From: Nocardioides mangrovicus
Lineage (GTDB): Bacteria; Actinomycetota; Actinomycetes; Propionibacteriales; Nocardioidaceae
DNA length: 64,000 nt
Direction: 5' to 3'
NCBI RefSeq assembly: GCF_003674065.1
Contig: NZ_RDBE01000010.1
Span: 930,809-994,808 of the forward strand
Shown here: one piece after another, positions 1 to 7,996 of the stretch
Position numbering within the stretch: position 1 is the first letter of the stretch
How the letters are laid out: every line of letters begins with the position of its first letter
Notes under the pieces: generated by a model
What the model saw: the letters and a program-made list of their open reading frames with translations, nothing else
What the model was told of the DNA's origin: nothing
The model's database searches: none
Made by a program: the position numbers and the translations under genes

Positions 1-850
1 GCGCCGGCGCGAACCTCTCCGGGCCGAGCACCGCGAGCAGGCGCAGCTTCTCCGCGGAGGGTGATCCCGGGGTGGCGGTGAACACCAGCAGCGCCTGGGC
101 GAGGTTCTCGCTGCGCAGCTTCTGACAATCCACCTCCACCTCGCCGAGCTCGGGGTGCACCAGCGTCTTGCGGCTCTCGTGCCGGTAGGCGACCTGCTGC
201 TCGGCCCATGCCCGACGGAACTCGGCGCTGTGCTCGAGCAGGCCCTCGACGATGGCACGGCTGCGCTCGTCCTCGCCGCCGCTGCTGATCGCCGCCCGCA
301 GGTTGGCGGTCTGCATCGTCGTCTGGTGCGCGTGGTCGCGCTCGGGATAGCGAGCGCGCTCGGCCGGATCGGTGAACCAGCGGAAGAACGCACTGCGTCG
401 CGGGCCCTCGTGCTGCATCTGATCGCCGAGCAGGGCGACCCCGCCCCGGTTCTGGGCGAGTGTCTCGCCCAGATCGGAGATCACCACGGCGGGGGTGTCG
501 TCGAGCCGGTCGAGCACCCGCAGCAGCGCCGGCGCGACGTGATCGGTGCGGTGGGAGCGCGGGGCCGGCAGGTGTCCGGCCAGTCGGATCAGGTGGTCAC
601 GCTCGTCCAGGCTGAGCCGCAGCGTCCGCGCGACGGTGAGCAGCACCGACAGCGACGGCTGCGGTCCGCGCTGTTGCTCCAACCTGGCGTAGTAGTCGGT
701 CGACATACCGGCCAGCACCGCGACCTCCTCGCGGCGCAGTCCCGGCGTACGGCGTCGGGGCGAGGGGGTGAGCCCGACGTCCTCGGGCTGCAGGGCCTCG
801 CGGCGGGTACGCAGGAAGGCGGCGAGCGCGGCGCGGTCCACGGCCGCCAT
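1..850 (-). CDS. XRE-family HTH regulator with MmyB-like ligand-binding domain (3' end outside window)
   Basis: The ATG at 850 opens an unbroken frame to the window edge (283 codons seen). It follows GGAGG with a 10-base gap. Residues about 7-75 form an XRE helix-turn-helix with the family hallmarks 'PGLRREEVAVLAGMS' and 'YYARLEQQRGPQPS'. The rest (LLRVLDRLDDTPAVVISDLGE, then FRWFTDPAERARYP) matches the MmyB-type sensor domain that accompanies this HTH in many actinobacterial regulators. The gene is divergent from a short-chain dehydrogenase, and such pairs usually form a regulator/target unit. The ligand is unknown. The C-terminus is missing only because the window ends. Confidence 0.9.
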   Translation of the reverse strand, partial: MAAVDRAALAAFLRTRREALQPEDVGLTPSPRRRTPGLRREEVAVLAGMSTDYYARLEQQRGPQPSLSVLLTVARTLRLSLDERDHLIRLAGHLPAPRSHRTDHVAPALLRVLDRLDDTPAVVISDLGETLAQNRGGVALLGDQMQHEGPRRSAFFRWFTDPAERARYPERDHAHQTTMQTANLRAAISSGGEDERSRAIVEGLLEHSAEFRRAWAEQQVAYRHESRKTLVHPELGEVEVDCQKLRSENLAQALLVFTATPGSPSAEKLRLLAVLGPERFAPA

Positions 851-885
851 CTTGCGCCATCCTCCGGCGCGCATCCAGGGACCGC

Positions 886-899
886 CGATCCGTGGATCG
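886..899. promoter_or_regulatory. 14-bp palindrome between divergent XRE regulator and SDR genes
   Basis: CGATCC-GT-GGATCG is a perfect inverted repeat. It is the only obvious dyad in the 132-bp gap between the regulator (start 850) and the dehydrogenase (start 983). This is a plausible place for the regulator to act on both genes, but binding is inferred from position only. Confidence 0.35.
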
Positions 900-982
900 A
901 CCCGCTCTGCCGGCCGGCCCACGCCTCGCGCAGGCTGGACCCCTGGCCACTTCGGCCGTCTCAGCAAGCGAAGGGAACCCCC

Positions 983-1750
983 ATGGACACCTCCTCCCGC
1001 ACCGTCTTCATCGCCGGCGGCACCTCTGGTCTGGGCCTCGCACTGGCCGAGAGCCTGGCCGCCGCCGGAAGCACCGTCGTCGTGGGCGGTCGCCGTACCG
1101 AGGTGCTGGAGCAGATCGCCGCCGAGCACCCTGGCATCGATACCGTGGTGATCGACGTGTCCGACCCGGTGTCGATCACCGCGGCCCGCGACAGCGTCCT
1201 CCAGCGGCACCCGGACCTGGACACGGTGGTCACGATGTCGGGGATCATGCGGCCCGAGGACCTCCGCGACCCCTCGCACATCGACGATGCGGAGGCCACG
1301 ATCACCACCAACCTGCTCGGCACCATCCGGCTGGTCGATGCGTTCACGCCGGGCTTCCTCGAGCGCGGGTCGGGGACGCTCGTCACCGTCACCTCGGGCA
1401 TCGCGTTCGCTCCGTACCCGCTCACGCCCGCCTACGGCGCCACCAAGGCGGGGGTGCACTCCTACACCGTCTCGCTGCGGACACAGCTGGAGGGCACGGG
1501 CGTGGAGGTGGTCGAGCTGGTCCCGCCGCTGGTGGCCACCGAGCTGATGCCCGGGCAGTCCCAGGTGCCAGGGGCGCTCAGCGTCGAGGACTTCACCGCC
1601 GAGGTGATGAGCCTCCTCGGCACCGACCCGACGCCGGAGGAGATCCTGGTCGAGCGCGTGAAGCGGCTGCGATTCGCCGAGCGCGACGGCACCTCGGCCC
1701 AGCTGCTGGAGGAGCGCAAGGCGACGCTGAGCCAGCTCGGTCACCGCTGA
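983..1750 (+). CDS. Short-chain dehydrogenase/reductase (SDR)
   Basis: A 255-residue classical SDR. The cofactor motif GGTSGLG lies at residues 12-18, a 'TMSGIM' segment replaces the usual NNAG around 84-89, and the catalytic set is N110, S138, Y151 and K155 (YGATK). The arginine pair after beta-2 (GGRR, 35-38) favours NADP(H). The start is the ATG at 983, behind a purine stretch (AAGGGA). An in-frame opening extends upstream to 155, but it runs antisense to the regulator gene and is not credible. The overall look is that of DltE-like soluble oxidoreductases. The substrate cannot be read from the sequence. It is probably controlled by the divergent XRE regulator. Confidence 0.92.
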   Translation: MDTSSRTVFIAGGTSGLGLALAESLAAAGSTVVVGGRRTEVLEQIAAEHPGIDTVVIDVSDPVSITAARDSVLQRHPDLDTVVTMSGIMRPEDLRDPSHIDDAEATITTNLLGTIRLVDAFTPGFLERGSGTLVTVTSGIAFAPYPLTPAYGATKAGVHSYTVSLRTQLEGTGVEVVELVPPLVATELMPGQSQVPGALSVEDFTAEVMSLLGTDPTPEEILVERVKRLRFAERDGTSAQLLEERKATLSQLGHR

Positions 1751-1772
1751 GACCCGGCGCCCGGCGAGTACT

Positions 1773-1823
1773 CTCGGCGGACGCCTCGACATCGACGGAC
1801 CGGGTCCGTCCGCTCCCGCCGAG
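1773..1823 (+). terminator. Nested stem-loop after the SDR gene
   Basis: The outer arms CTCGGCGG and CCGCCGAG (1773-1780 and 1816-1823) enclose an inner hairpin GACGGAC-CGG-GTCCGTC (1794-1810). It lies 23 bp after the dehydrogenase stop. There is no T-tract, so intrinsic termination is plausible but not assured. Confidence 0.4.
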
Positions 1824-1855
1824 GGGTCCGACAACCCGGACAATTCTTTTGCGCA

Positions 1856-1872
1856 CTTGTGCAGTGCACAAG
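1856..1872. promoter_or_regulatory. 17-bp palindromic operator-like site upstream of the DTGW peptide gene
   Basis: CTTGTGCA-G-TGCACAAG is a perfect inverted repeat 91 bp upstream of the small secreted protein. It sits between a possible -35 (TTGCGC, 1850-1855) and a possible -10 (GAATGC, just after the dyad), a classic repressor position. The convergent LuxR-type gene at 2424-3416 is the nearest candidate binder. The left half GCGCACTTGTGCAG also resembles the core of the 81-bp repeat family seen at 42383 and 50637. Confidence 0.45.
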
Positions 1873-1962
1873 AATGCACCTCGGCGGAGATGACCGCCGG
1901 TCCCGCAGCCGGAAGGATGGTGCTCCCAGCCGATCTCGGGAGACGTAGAGGAGCATCCGCCC

Positions 1963-2217
1963 ATGAACGAGTCCCCTCGGCGGGTGCGCCCGATCGCGAC
2001 CCTGCTCGCCACCACGGTCGCCACCCTCGTCGCCTCAGGCGCCCTGCTGCTCTCGGGCACCGCGACGGCCGAGGCCGCCGCGCCCCATGCCGCCAGCCGC
2101 ACGGCCATCTCCGCCGCCAAGGACACCGGCTGGCGCACCGCCTCGCACACCCGGACGCACCGCCACCGTGTGGCCGACACCGGATGGCGGACATCCGGCA
2201 AGGACACCGGCTGGTGA
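1963..2217 (+). CDS. Small secreted protein with three DTGW motifs
   Basis: An 84-residue ORF with a good ribosome site (GAGGAG, 9 bases before the ATG). Residues 1-38 form a Sec signal peptide: MNESPRRVR, a hydrophobic core (IATLLATTVATLVASGALLL), then small residues with a likely cut after TAEAAA. The roughly 45-residue mature part is basic and repetitive, with KDTGWRT, ADTGWRT and a final KDTGW at the very C-terminus, separated by His/Arg/Thr-rich spacers. I know of no assigned function. A short exported peptide with repeated tetrapeptides beside a LuxR-type regulator could be a signalling or surface peptide. That is inference only. Confidence 0.75.
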   Translation: MNESPRRVRPIATLLATTVATLVASGALLLSGTATAEAAAPHAASRTAISAAKDTGWRTASHTRTHRHRVADTGWRTSGKDTGW

Positions 2218-2326
2218 GCCCCGATCTGCCGGCTCCCCCCGGCTGAGCCGAGACAGGGTCACCGCCGCCTCCCCCCGGCCGCGGTTCTCCTCGCGCCCCT
2301 CCCCCCAACGGGGGCCGTCTCGGTGA

Positions 2327-2369
2327 GGGGGCGGCGCCGCCGAGCAGCACGCTCCGCAGCGCCGCCCCC
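2327..2369. terminator. Bidirectional terminator hairpin between convergent genes
   Basis: GGGGGCGGCGC (2327-2337) pairs perfectly with GCGCCGCCCCC (2359-2369) around a 21-base loop. On the plus strand it is followed by a pyrimidine run containing TTT. It lies between the 3' ends of the DTGW gene and the LuxR-type gene and can serve both. Confidence 0.6.
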
Positions 2370-2423
2370 GCCCCTTTCTCCTCCGCGTCGGCTCTCCGCC
2401 GACCGCGCGCAGGTGGCGTGGGC

Positions 2424-3416
2424 TCAGGCGTCGTCCTGCCCGGCCTCGTGCAGCCCCATCGCGTGCCCGAGCTGGAACCGGGTCTGCACGCCGTACTCGT
2501 CCTTGAGCGCGGCGATGTAGCCGGCGTAGGTGCGGGTGCTGATGCCGATGCGCTTCGCGCTGGCCGGGTCGCTGTGGCCCTCCACCAGCATCCGCACGGT
2601 CATGTTGCGCACGTCCTCGGCGATGATGCGGGTCGTGGCCGCGGCGTGGTCGTCGTAGGGCCGGGCCCGCTCCCAGTAGCGCTCGAAGACGTCGGCCAGG
2701 TACGCCACCAGCGACGCCTCGTGGATCGCGATCGCCAGGTTGTTGCCCTCTACGCCGGGCACGATCGCGACGGCGCGGTCAATGACGATCATGCGGTTGA
2801 AGAACTCCTCCAGGGTGCGCACCTGGGCGCCGAAGGGGGCCGTCATCTCGACGTACTCCTTGATGGCCAGGCTGCGACGCGCCGAGTGCTGGTAGAGCGT
2901 GCGCATCACCACGCCGCGCTGGACCGCCCGCAGGTCGCGCTCGCTGGCCTTCTCCAGCGACGTCGAGGATCGCCCCCGCGTCGGCTGCGCCGTGAGCAGC
3001 TCCTCGCGCGCGTCCTCCACCGCGGTGGACAAGAAGCGGTTGATGTTGGCCAGGCCGCGGATGTGGGTGACCGGGTGCCGAGCTCCCGCCGAGCGCCGGT
3101 AGGTCTGTCCCAGCCCGCCGAAGAGCTCCGACCAGTGCCCGGACTCCTCCAGCAGGGCGACCGCGCGCTGGCCCATCGGCGCCACCACCCGGGACTGCAC
3201 CGCGCTGGGGTCCACCGGCAGGTACGCCTTCTCCTCGGGGTCGAGGGTGAGCAGCCCGAGGTCCACCAGCAGGTCGAACGCCGGCCGGGTGGGCGCACGC
3301 CGAGCCAGCCGGGGGTCGTCGGGAGCGACGCTGCCGGCGCGCACGGCATCCTCGTACAGCGCGGCTGCCTCGTTCTCGAGCAGCGCGCGATCCGCGGGCC
3401 CGAACTCCTCGGTCAC
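2424..3416 (-). CDS. LuxR/TrmB-like helix-turn-helix transcriptional regulator
   Basis: 330 residues with a GTG start. An N-terminal winged-helix-like region (residues about 1-60, 'PTRPAFDLLVDLGLLTLDPEEKAYLPV') is followed by a central alpha/beta domain. The C-terminal LuxR-type HTH (about 270-320) has the signature 'VEGHSDPASAKRIGISTRTYAGYIAALKDEYGVQTRFQLGHAMG' in shorter, interrupted form. No response-regulator receiver domain is present. TACCCT lies seven bases before the GTG, so a leaderless mRNA is likely. It converges with the DTGW peptide gene. Orphan LuxR-type regulators of this length are common in Streptomyces and relatives. The effector is unknown. Confidence 0.82.
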   Translation of the reverse strand: MTEEFGPADRALLENEAAALYEDAVRAGSVAPDDPRLARRAPTRPAFDLLVDLGLLTLDPEEKAYLPVDPSAVQSRVVAPMGQRAVALLEESGHWSELFGGLGQTYRRSAGARHPVTHIRGLANINRFLSTAVEDAREELLTAQPTRGRSSTSLEKASERDLRAVQRGVVMRTLYQHSARRSLAIKEYVEMTAPFGAQVRTLEEFFNRMIVIDRAVAIVPGVEGNNLAIAIHEASLVAYLADVFERYWERARPYDDHAAATTRIIAEDVRNMTVRMLVEGHSDPASAKRIGISTRTYAGYIAALKDEYGVQTRFQLGHAMGLHEAGQDDA

Positions 3417-3438
3417 CCAGGAGAGGGTACTGGTCTAC

Positions 3439-5274
3439 TCAGGCGTCGAGGCGTGCTTTGAGGCCGTCGAGCTCGGTCCACAGCACGGTGGGCAGCTGCT
3501 CGCCGAACTTCTCGAACCACTCGGTGATGCCGGGGATCTCGGCCTTCCACTCCTCGACGTCGACCGCGAGCGCCTGCGCGACCTGCTCGGGCGTCAGGTC
3601 CAAGCCCTCGATGTCGAGCGACTCGGGGGTGGGCACGTGTCCGATCGGGGTCTCCACCGCCTCGGCCTGGCCATCGATGCGCTCGATGACCCACTTCAGC
3701 ACGCGGGAGTTCTCCCCGAACCCCGGCCACAAGAAGCCGCCCTCGTCGTCGCGGCGGAACCAGTTGACGTAGAAGATCTTGGGCAGCTTGGCGGCGTCGT
3801 TGTCCTTGCCGACGGTGATCCAGTGGTTGAAGTAGTCGCCGGCGTTGTAGCCGATGAACGGCAGCATCGCCATCGGGTCGCGACGCACCACGCCGACGGC
3901 GCCGGTGGCGGCCGCGGTGGTCTCCGAGGAGAGCGTGGCGCCCATGAACGTGCCGTGTACCCAGTCGCGGGCCTCGGTGACCAGCGGGATCGTGGTCTTG
4001 CGGCGCCCGCCGAACAAGATGGCGTCGATCGGCACACCGCGCGGGTCGTCGTACTCGTCGGCCAGGATCGGGCACTGCTTGATCGGGGTGCAGTAGCGCG
4101 AGTTCGGGTGGCTGGAGAGCTCCTCGCTCTCCGGCGTCCACGGCTCGCCCTTCCACGACGTGGCGTGGGCCGGCGGGTTCTCCAGACCCTCCCACCACAC
4201 GTCGCCGTCCTCGGTGAGCGCGACGTTGGTGAAGACCGAGTTGCCGATGTTGATGGTCTTCATCGCGTTCGGGTTGGTGTGCTCGTTGGTGCCCGGCGCG
4301 ACGCCGAAGAAGCCGTACTCGGGGTTGACCGCCCACAGCCGGCCGTCCTCGCCGATGCGCATCCAGGCGATGTCGTCGCCGATCGACTCGACCTTCCAGC
4401 CCGGGATGGTCGGGGCGAGCATCGCCAGGTTGGTCTTGCCGCAGGCGCTGGGGAAGGCCGCGGCGACGTACTTGGTGACGCCCTGGGGGCTGGTGAGCTT
4501 GAGGATCAGCATGTGCTCGGCCAGCCAGCCCTCGTCACGGGCCATGACGCTGGCGATGCGCAGCGCGTAGCACTTCTTGCCCAGCAGCGCGTTGCCGCCG
4601 TAGCCGGAGCCGTAGCTCCAGATCATCCGCTCCTCGGGGAACTGGACGATGTACTTGGTGTCGTTGCACGGCCACTTCACGTCGGCCTGACCCTCGACCA
4701 GGGGCATGCCGACCGAGTGCAGCGCGGGCACCCAGGCGACCTCCTCGCCGGCGTCCTTGAGCTCCTCCATGCGCCGCAGCACGTGGGTCCCCATGCGCGC
4801 CATCACGCGCATCGAGGCGGTGACGTAGGCGGAGTCGGTGATCTCGACGCCGAACATCGGCTTCTCGGCCTCGAGGTGGCCCATCACGAAGGGGATGACA
4901 TACATCGTGCGCCCGGCCATGCAGCCGTCGTAGAGCTTGCGCATGATGGCCTTCATCTCGGCCGGCGCCATCCAGTTGTTGGTCGGGCCGCAGTCCTTCT
5001 CGTCCACCGAGCAGATGTAGGTACGGTCCTCGACCCGCGCCACGTCGGTGGGGTCGGAGGCGGCGTAGAAGGAGTTCGGCTTCTTGGCCTCGTCGAGCTT
5101 GACGAAGGTGCCGGTCGCGACGAGGGCGTCGGTGAGCTCGCTCCACTCCTCGTCCGAGCCGGTGCACCAGTGGATGTCGCGCGGCTTGGCGAGGGCGGCG
5201 ACCTCCTCGACCCAGGAGCGCAGCTCCGTCAGGGTGGTCGGGGCTGTGGGGGCGGTCGTCGCGTCGGCGGTCAT
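3439..5274 (-). CDS. pckG: Phosphoenolpyruvate carboxykinase (GTP)
   Basis: A 611-residue GTP-dependent PEPCK (oxaloacetate + GTP to PEP + GDP + CO2), the entry step of gluconeogenesis. The nucleotide loop '[13 protein letters not shown]' spans about 273-285 with the family's reactive Cys278. The metal and substrate segments 'SIGDDIAWM', '[12 protein letters not shown]' and '[13 protein letters not shown]' are intact, and the length is normal for the GTP class. The ATG at 5274 (AGGA, eight bases upstream) fits the family. A longer frame reaching 5370 has a basic, unconserved N-terminus. The 199-bp gap upstream (5275-5473) should hold the promoter. I see no clear operator there. Confidence 0.97.
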   Translation of the reverse strand: MTADATTAPTAPTTLTELRSWVEEVAALAKPRDIHWCTGSDEEWSELTDALVATGTFVKLDEAKKPNSFYAASDPTDVARVEDRTYICSVDEKDCGPTNNWMAPAEMKAIMRKLYDGCMAGRTMYVIPFVMGHLEAEKPMFGVEITDSAYVTASMRVMARMGTHVLRRMEELKDAGEEVAWVPALHSVGMPLVEGQADVKWPCNDTKYIVQFPEERMIWSYGSGYGGNALLGKKCYALRIASVMARDEGWLAEHMLILKLTSPQGVTKYVAAAFPSACGKTNLAMLAPTIPGWKVESIGDDIAWMRIGEDGRLWAVNPEYGFFGVAPGTNEHTNPNAMKTINIGNSVFTNVALTEDGDVWWEGLENPPAHATSWKGEPWTPESEELSSHPNSRYCTPIKQCPILADEYDDPRGVPIDAILFGGRRKTTIPLVTEARDWVHGTFMGATLSSETTAAATGAVGVVRRDPMAMLPFIGYNAGDYFNHWITVGKDNDAAKLPKIFYVNWFRRDDEGGFLWPGFGENSRVLKWVIERIDGQAEAVETPIGHVPTPESLDIEGLDLTPEQVAQALAVDVEEWKAEIPGITEWFEKFGEQLPTVLWTELDGLKARLDA

Positions 5275-5473
5275 GCCTTCGGTCCTCTCGAACGTCGCGA
5301 CCCGGGTACGGGCCGGTCCGCCGGGCCGGTGCCCGGTCGGGGTGATCGGTTGGTCCCACCGGCGCGGCACTGCGACCGGTGGTGCTGGTCAAGGTACGCC
5401 CGTCCGATGGCCGGGCCCCACCGCTGGCGGCGCTTCATCTCGACCTCACAGCGATTTGCTGGTATTGGAACGA

Positions 5474-6082
5474 TCAACGCGCCGTTCTCGTGATCTGATT
5501 CACAATCTCGACCGCCGACGCGCGGCTGCCCGTGCCGGTGATCTGCAGCTTCCCGCCCCCGACCGGTGCCTGCACCTGGGCCGCGGTGATCACCGGGCCG
5601 CGGGTCGAGGGCATCAGCAGCACGAACTCGCGCGTGCGCGAGGCCGAGGTCGTCACCTGGCGCAGCGTGCGCGTCCCGGCCGCGTCGAGGTCCACCTCGA
5701 CCGTCCACTGGCCGCTCGCGCCCTGACCGGCGTCGGCCCGCACCACGGCGACCCGGCGCACCGCCCCGGGTTGGAACCGGTAGGCCGTGGTCTGGCGGCA
5801 GACCACGCCGGTCGGTCGGCTCGCCGGGCACCGGCCGAGCGTGTCGGCGGGCACCAGCACCAGATGTCCGGGGTGGGCGGCGCTGAGTCCGGAGGCCGAC
5901 GACGCGGGGCTGGAGCTCTGGGTGGAGCTCGGGCTCGGACTGCTGCTGGCCGAGGCTGTGCCGCCGGCGCTCGACGACGCGCGGTCGGGGGCGCTCGCCG
6001 CACCGCCGCAGCCCGCCGCGAGCAGCAGGGCGGCGGTGGTGATCGGCGCGGTGGTCAGCAGGGCCCGAGGTGCGTTCACCAT
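5474..6082 (-). CDS. Putative lipoprotein with SecDF-P1-head-like domain
   Basis: About 202 residues from the ATG at 6082. A lipoprotein signal ends in the lipobox LAAGC, followed by a long Ser/Ala/Pro-rich linker (residues about 25-65) typical of a wall-spanning tether. The C-terminal domain ('GQWTVEVDLDAAGTRTLRQVT', 'REFVLLMPSTRGPVITAAQVQ', 'KLQITGTGS') resembles the P1-head subdomain of SecD seen alone in actinobacterial lipoproteins. The start codon lies inside a 24-bp palindrome (6074-6097), so a second in-frame ATG a few codons upstream also exists. No partner gene is evident. The function is unassigned. Confidence 0.75.
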   Translation of the reverse strand: MVNAPRALLTTAPITTAALLLAAGCGGAASAPDRASSSAGGTASASSSPSPSSTQSSSPASSASGLSAAHPGHLVLVPADTLGRCPASRPTGVVCRQTTAYRFQPGAVRRVAVVRADAGQGASGQWTVEVDLDAAGTRTLRQVTTSASRTREFVLLMPSTRGPVITAAQVQAPVGGGKLQITGTGSRASAVEIVNQITRTAR

Positions 6083-6097
6083 GGCACCATGGTGAAC
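6074..6097. repeat. 24-bp palindrome over the lipoprotein start codon
   Basis: GTTCACCATGG-CA-CCATGGTGAAC is perfectly dyad-symmetric (11-bp arms, 2-base centre) and contains the lipoprotein start codon. It could be an operator or an mRNA hairpin that hides the start. Confidence 0.6.
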
Positions 6098-6101
6098 AGA
6101 C

Positions 6102-6131
6102 GCTTCCCACGATGAGCAACCCGTGGGAAGC
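6102..6131. repeat. Inverted repeat in the lipoprotein 5' region
   Basis: GCTTCCCACG (6102-6111) and CGTGGGAAGC (6122-6131) are perfect 10-bp arms around a 10-base loop. They lie immediately upstream of the start-codon palindrome. Two tandem dyads in a 60-bp leader suggest regulation of the lipoprotein gene. Confidence 0.5.
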
Positions 6132-6227
6132 GGCACTCCACCGTGGCAAGTGCGGCGTTCGACGGCCCGGGAAGGATCGGATTTCGGGTCCACGGGGCGT
6201 CCGCGATAAAGTGCTCAGGCTCCACCG

Positions 6228-6300
6228 GCGCTCGTAGCTCAACGGATAGAGCATCTGACTACGGATCAGAAGGTTGGGGGTTCGAATCCCTCCGAGCGCG
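6228..6300 (+). tRNA. tRNA-Arg (ACG anticodon)
   Basis: The 73-base cloverleaf has acceptor stem GCGCTCG/CGAGCGC and anticodon stem TCTGA/TCAGA with loop CTACGGA, which gives anticodon ACG. The T-loop is GGTTCGAATCC-like. CCA is not encoded. TAAAGT (6207-6212) is a plausible -10 box 15 bases upstream. Confidence 0.97.
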
Positions 6301-6309
6301 CAGACCGAT

Positions 6310-6344
6310 GAGCCCCTGACCGGTGATGACACCGTCAGGGGCTC
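6310..6344 (+). terminator. Terminator hairpin after tRNA-Arg
   Basis: GAGCCCCTGAC (6310-6320) and GTCAGGGGCTC (6334-6344) form a perfect 11-bp stem nine bases after the tRNA. Confidence 0.75.
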
Positions 6345-6407
6345 GTCTGCTCCGGTGGACTCGTCCTACGACGGTGAGGGGAGGGGCGCACACCCCGTGG
6401 GCCCGGG

Positions 6408-6977
6408 TCAGCGAGCCGCCGCAGGCAGCTCGGAGACGTCGGCCGCCGGCGCGGCCCAGGGCTCCTCGGGCAGTTCCCGCACCTGCTCGACGCACCACTG
6501 GCTCACCTCCCGGTCTCCTGCGAGCACCTCGGAGCGGAAGGACGCCCACGACACCCAGGCGACGTCGTCGACCTCCTCGGGATCCGGGTGGACGTCGCTC
6601 GCGGCGAGCGCCGTGAACACCGGGCACATCTCGTTCTCCACGACGCCGCCCATCTCGGCGCGGTAGCGGAACCGCGGGAGCAGCAGCCGCAGACCGCTCA
6701 GCTCCAGGCCGAGCTCCTGGCGGACCCGGCGACCCACGGCGTCCGGCATCGGCTCGCCGGGGGCGGGGTGGCCGCAGCAGGTGTTGGTCCACACGCCGGG
6801 GAAGGTGCGCTTGTGCAGCGCCCGGCGCGTGAGCAGCAGGCGGTGGTCGGCGTCGAAGACGTAGCAGGAGAAGGCCAGGTGCAGCGGGGTGTCGGCGTGG
6901 TGGACGCCGGCCTTGTCGGCGGTGCCGGCCGCGGTGCCGGACTCGTCCAGGAGCACGACCTGCTCGGTGCGGCTCAT
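6408..6977 (-). CDS. idi: Isopentenyl-diphosphate delta-isomerase, type I
   Basis: A 189-residue Nudix-fold isomerase that interconverts IPP and DMAPP. The active-site cysteine segment 'NTCCGHP' (about 65-71) and the metal/acid segment 'NEMCPVF' (E116) are present, with metal-ligand histidines near residues 26-33. The start ATG overlaps the stop of the upstream FAD oxidoreductase (ATGA, 6974-6977), so the two are translationally coupled. As the last gene of the polyketide/prenyltransferase operon, it most likely supplies allylic diphosphate for the UbiA-type enzyme encoded at the operon head, as well as for general isoprenoids. Confidence 0.95.
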   Translation of the reverse strand: MSRTEQVVLLDESGTAAGTADKAGVHHADTPLHLAFSCYVFDADHRLLLTRRALHKRTFPGVWTNTCCGHPAPGEPMPDAVGRRVRQELGLELSGLRLLLPRFRYRAEMGGVVENEMCPVFTALAASDVHPDPEEVDDVAWVSWASFRSEVLAGDREVSQWCVEQVRELPEEPWAAPAADVSELPAAAR

Positions 6978-7996
6978 GCCGGCCTCGCCAGCGCGTTGAC
7001 GACGCCGCCGAACACGGCCGGCAGCGCGGCGGCGGCGGGCACGATCCGGGAGCGTACGGCGGGGACGCCGCTGGCGGCGAGCAGGCCCCGGGTGAGCAGG
7101 TCGTGGCGCCGCCCGATCCGCCGCCAGGCGCGTTCGTAGCGGGCGGGGTCGTCGTGGCGGCAGGCCTCGACGGCCGCGCGGGCCTGGGCCAGCCCCAGCG
7201 CGATGCCCTCGCCGGTGAGCGCGTCGACGTAGCCGGCGGCGTCGCCGACCAGCAGCACCCGGCCCGCCGTACGCCGTCGCGAGCGCTGGCGCAGCGGACC
7301 GGCGCCGCGCACGCGGCCCCGGTCGTGGCCGCGCAGCCGCTCGGCCAGCACCGGCAGGCCGGCGAGCACCTCGTCGAAGTCCGCGCCGGGCGCGGCCAGG
7401 ACGGCGACGCCGACCAGGTCGGGCGCCACCGGCGTCACGTACGCCTCGGCGCCGGGCGACCAGTGCACCTCGACGTAGGGCGTCCACGGCGCGAGGCCCA
7501 CGTGCGCGCGCAGCCCGAACCGGCGCCGGTGCGCGGCCCGGCCCTCCAGCCCGAGGCGGCGTCGCAGCGGGGAGTGCAGGCCGTCGGCGGCGATCAGGTG
7601 ACGGGCGACCACGCCGTCGACGACGACGTGGTCGGCGTGCTGGACGACCGAGGTGACCGGGCGGTGCTCGACCTCGATCCCGGCGGCGGCGACGGCCCGG
7701 CTCAGGGCGGCGTGCAGCGTCGTACGCCGTACCCCGCGTCCGGTGCTCGCGGTGAACGGCGCCTCGACGGCGTGGCCCGCGTCGAGGTAGCGGATGCCGC
7801 GGATGTCCTGACCCTCGGGATCGACGCCGAGGGCGAGCAGGTCGCGCACGGCGCCCGGCATGAGTCCCTCGCCGCAGGCCTTGTCGACCGGGCCCGTCCG
7901 CGGCTCGCGCACGACGACCTCCAGCCCGGCGCGCGCGGCGTAGAGGGCGGCGGCCAGGCCGACCGGACCGCCGCCGGCGACGACCAGGTCAGGCAA
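6974..7996 (-). CDS. FAD-dependent oxidoreductase/hydroxylase (geranylgeranyl-reductase-like, SrsC-like context)
   Basis: 340 residues with a TTG start. Domains: the N-terminal FAD Rossmann motif 'VVAGGGPVGLAAALYAARAGLEVVVRE' in two blocks (residues 4-30), a 'KACGEGLMPGAV' segment typical of the geranylgeranyl-reductase/hydroxylase group, 'LIAADGLHSPLRRRLG', and the second FAD motif 'GRVLLVGDAAGYVDALTGEG'. It overlaps the methyltransferase gene by eight bases and idi by four. In the Streptomyces srs operon the third gene is a flavoprotein hydroxylase that oxidises the phenolic lipid. The same order here suggests ring hydroxylation or quinone formation. Reduction of a prenyl chain is an alternative. 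Confidence 0.88.
   Translation of the reverse strand: MPDLVVAGGGPVGLAAALYAARAGLEVVVREPRTGPVDKACGEGLMPGAVRDLLALGVDPEGQDIRGIRYLDAGHAVEAPFTASTGRGVRRTTLHAALSRAVAAAGIEVEHRPVTSVVQHADHVVVDGVVARHLIAADGLHSPLRRRLGLEGRAAHRRRFGLRAHVGLAPWTPYVEVHWSPGAEAYVTPVAPDLVGVAVLAAPGADFDEVLAGLPVLAERLRGHDRGRVRGAGPLRQRSRRRTAGRVLLVGDAAGYVDALTGEGIALGLAQARAAVEACRHDDPARYERAWRRIGRRHDLLTRGLLAASGVPAVRSRIVPAAAALPAVFGGVVNALARPA

Noticed and set aside
155-1750. A 531-codon open frame spanning the XRE regulator and the SDR gene on the plus strand
   Set aside because: The first 276 codons are antisense to a convincing XRE/MmyB regulator. Only the part from ATG 983 has SDR sequence and a plausible start.
3247-5493. A 748-codon open frame on the plus strand over pckG
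   Set aside because: It is the antisense shadow of the high-GC pckG gene: low-complexity Val/Leu/Gly/Arg composition, no recognisable domain.
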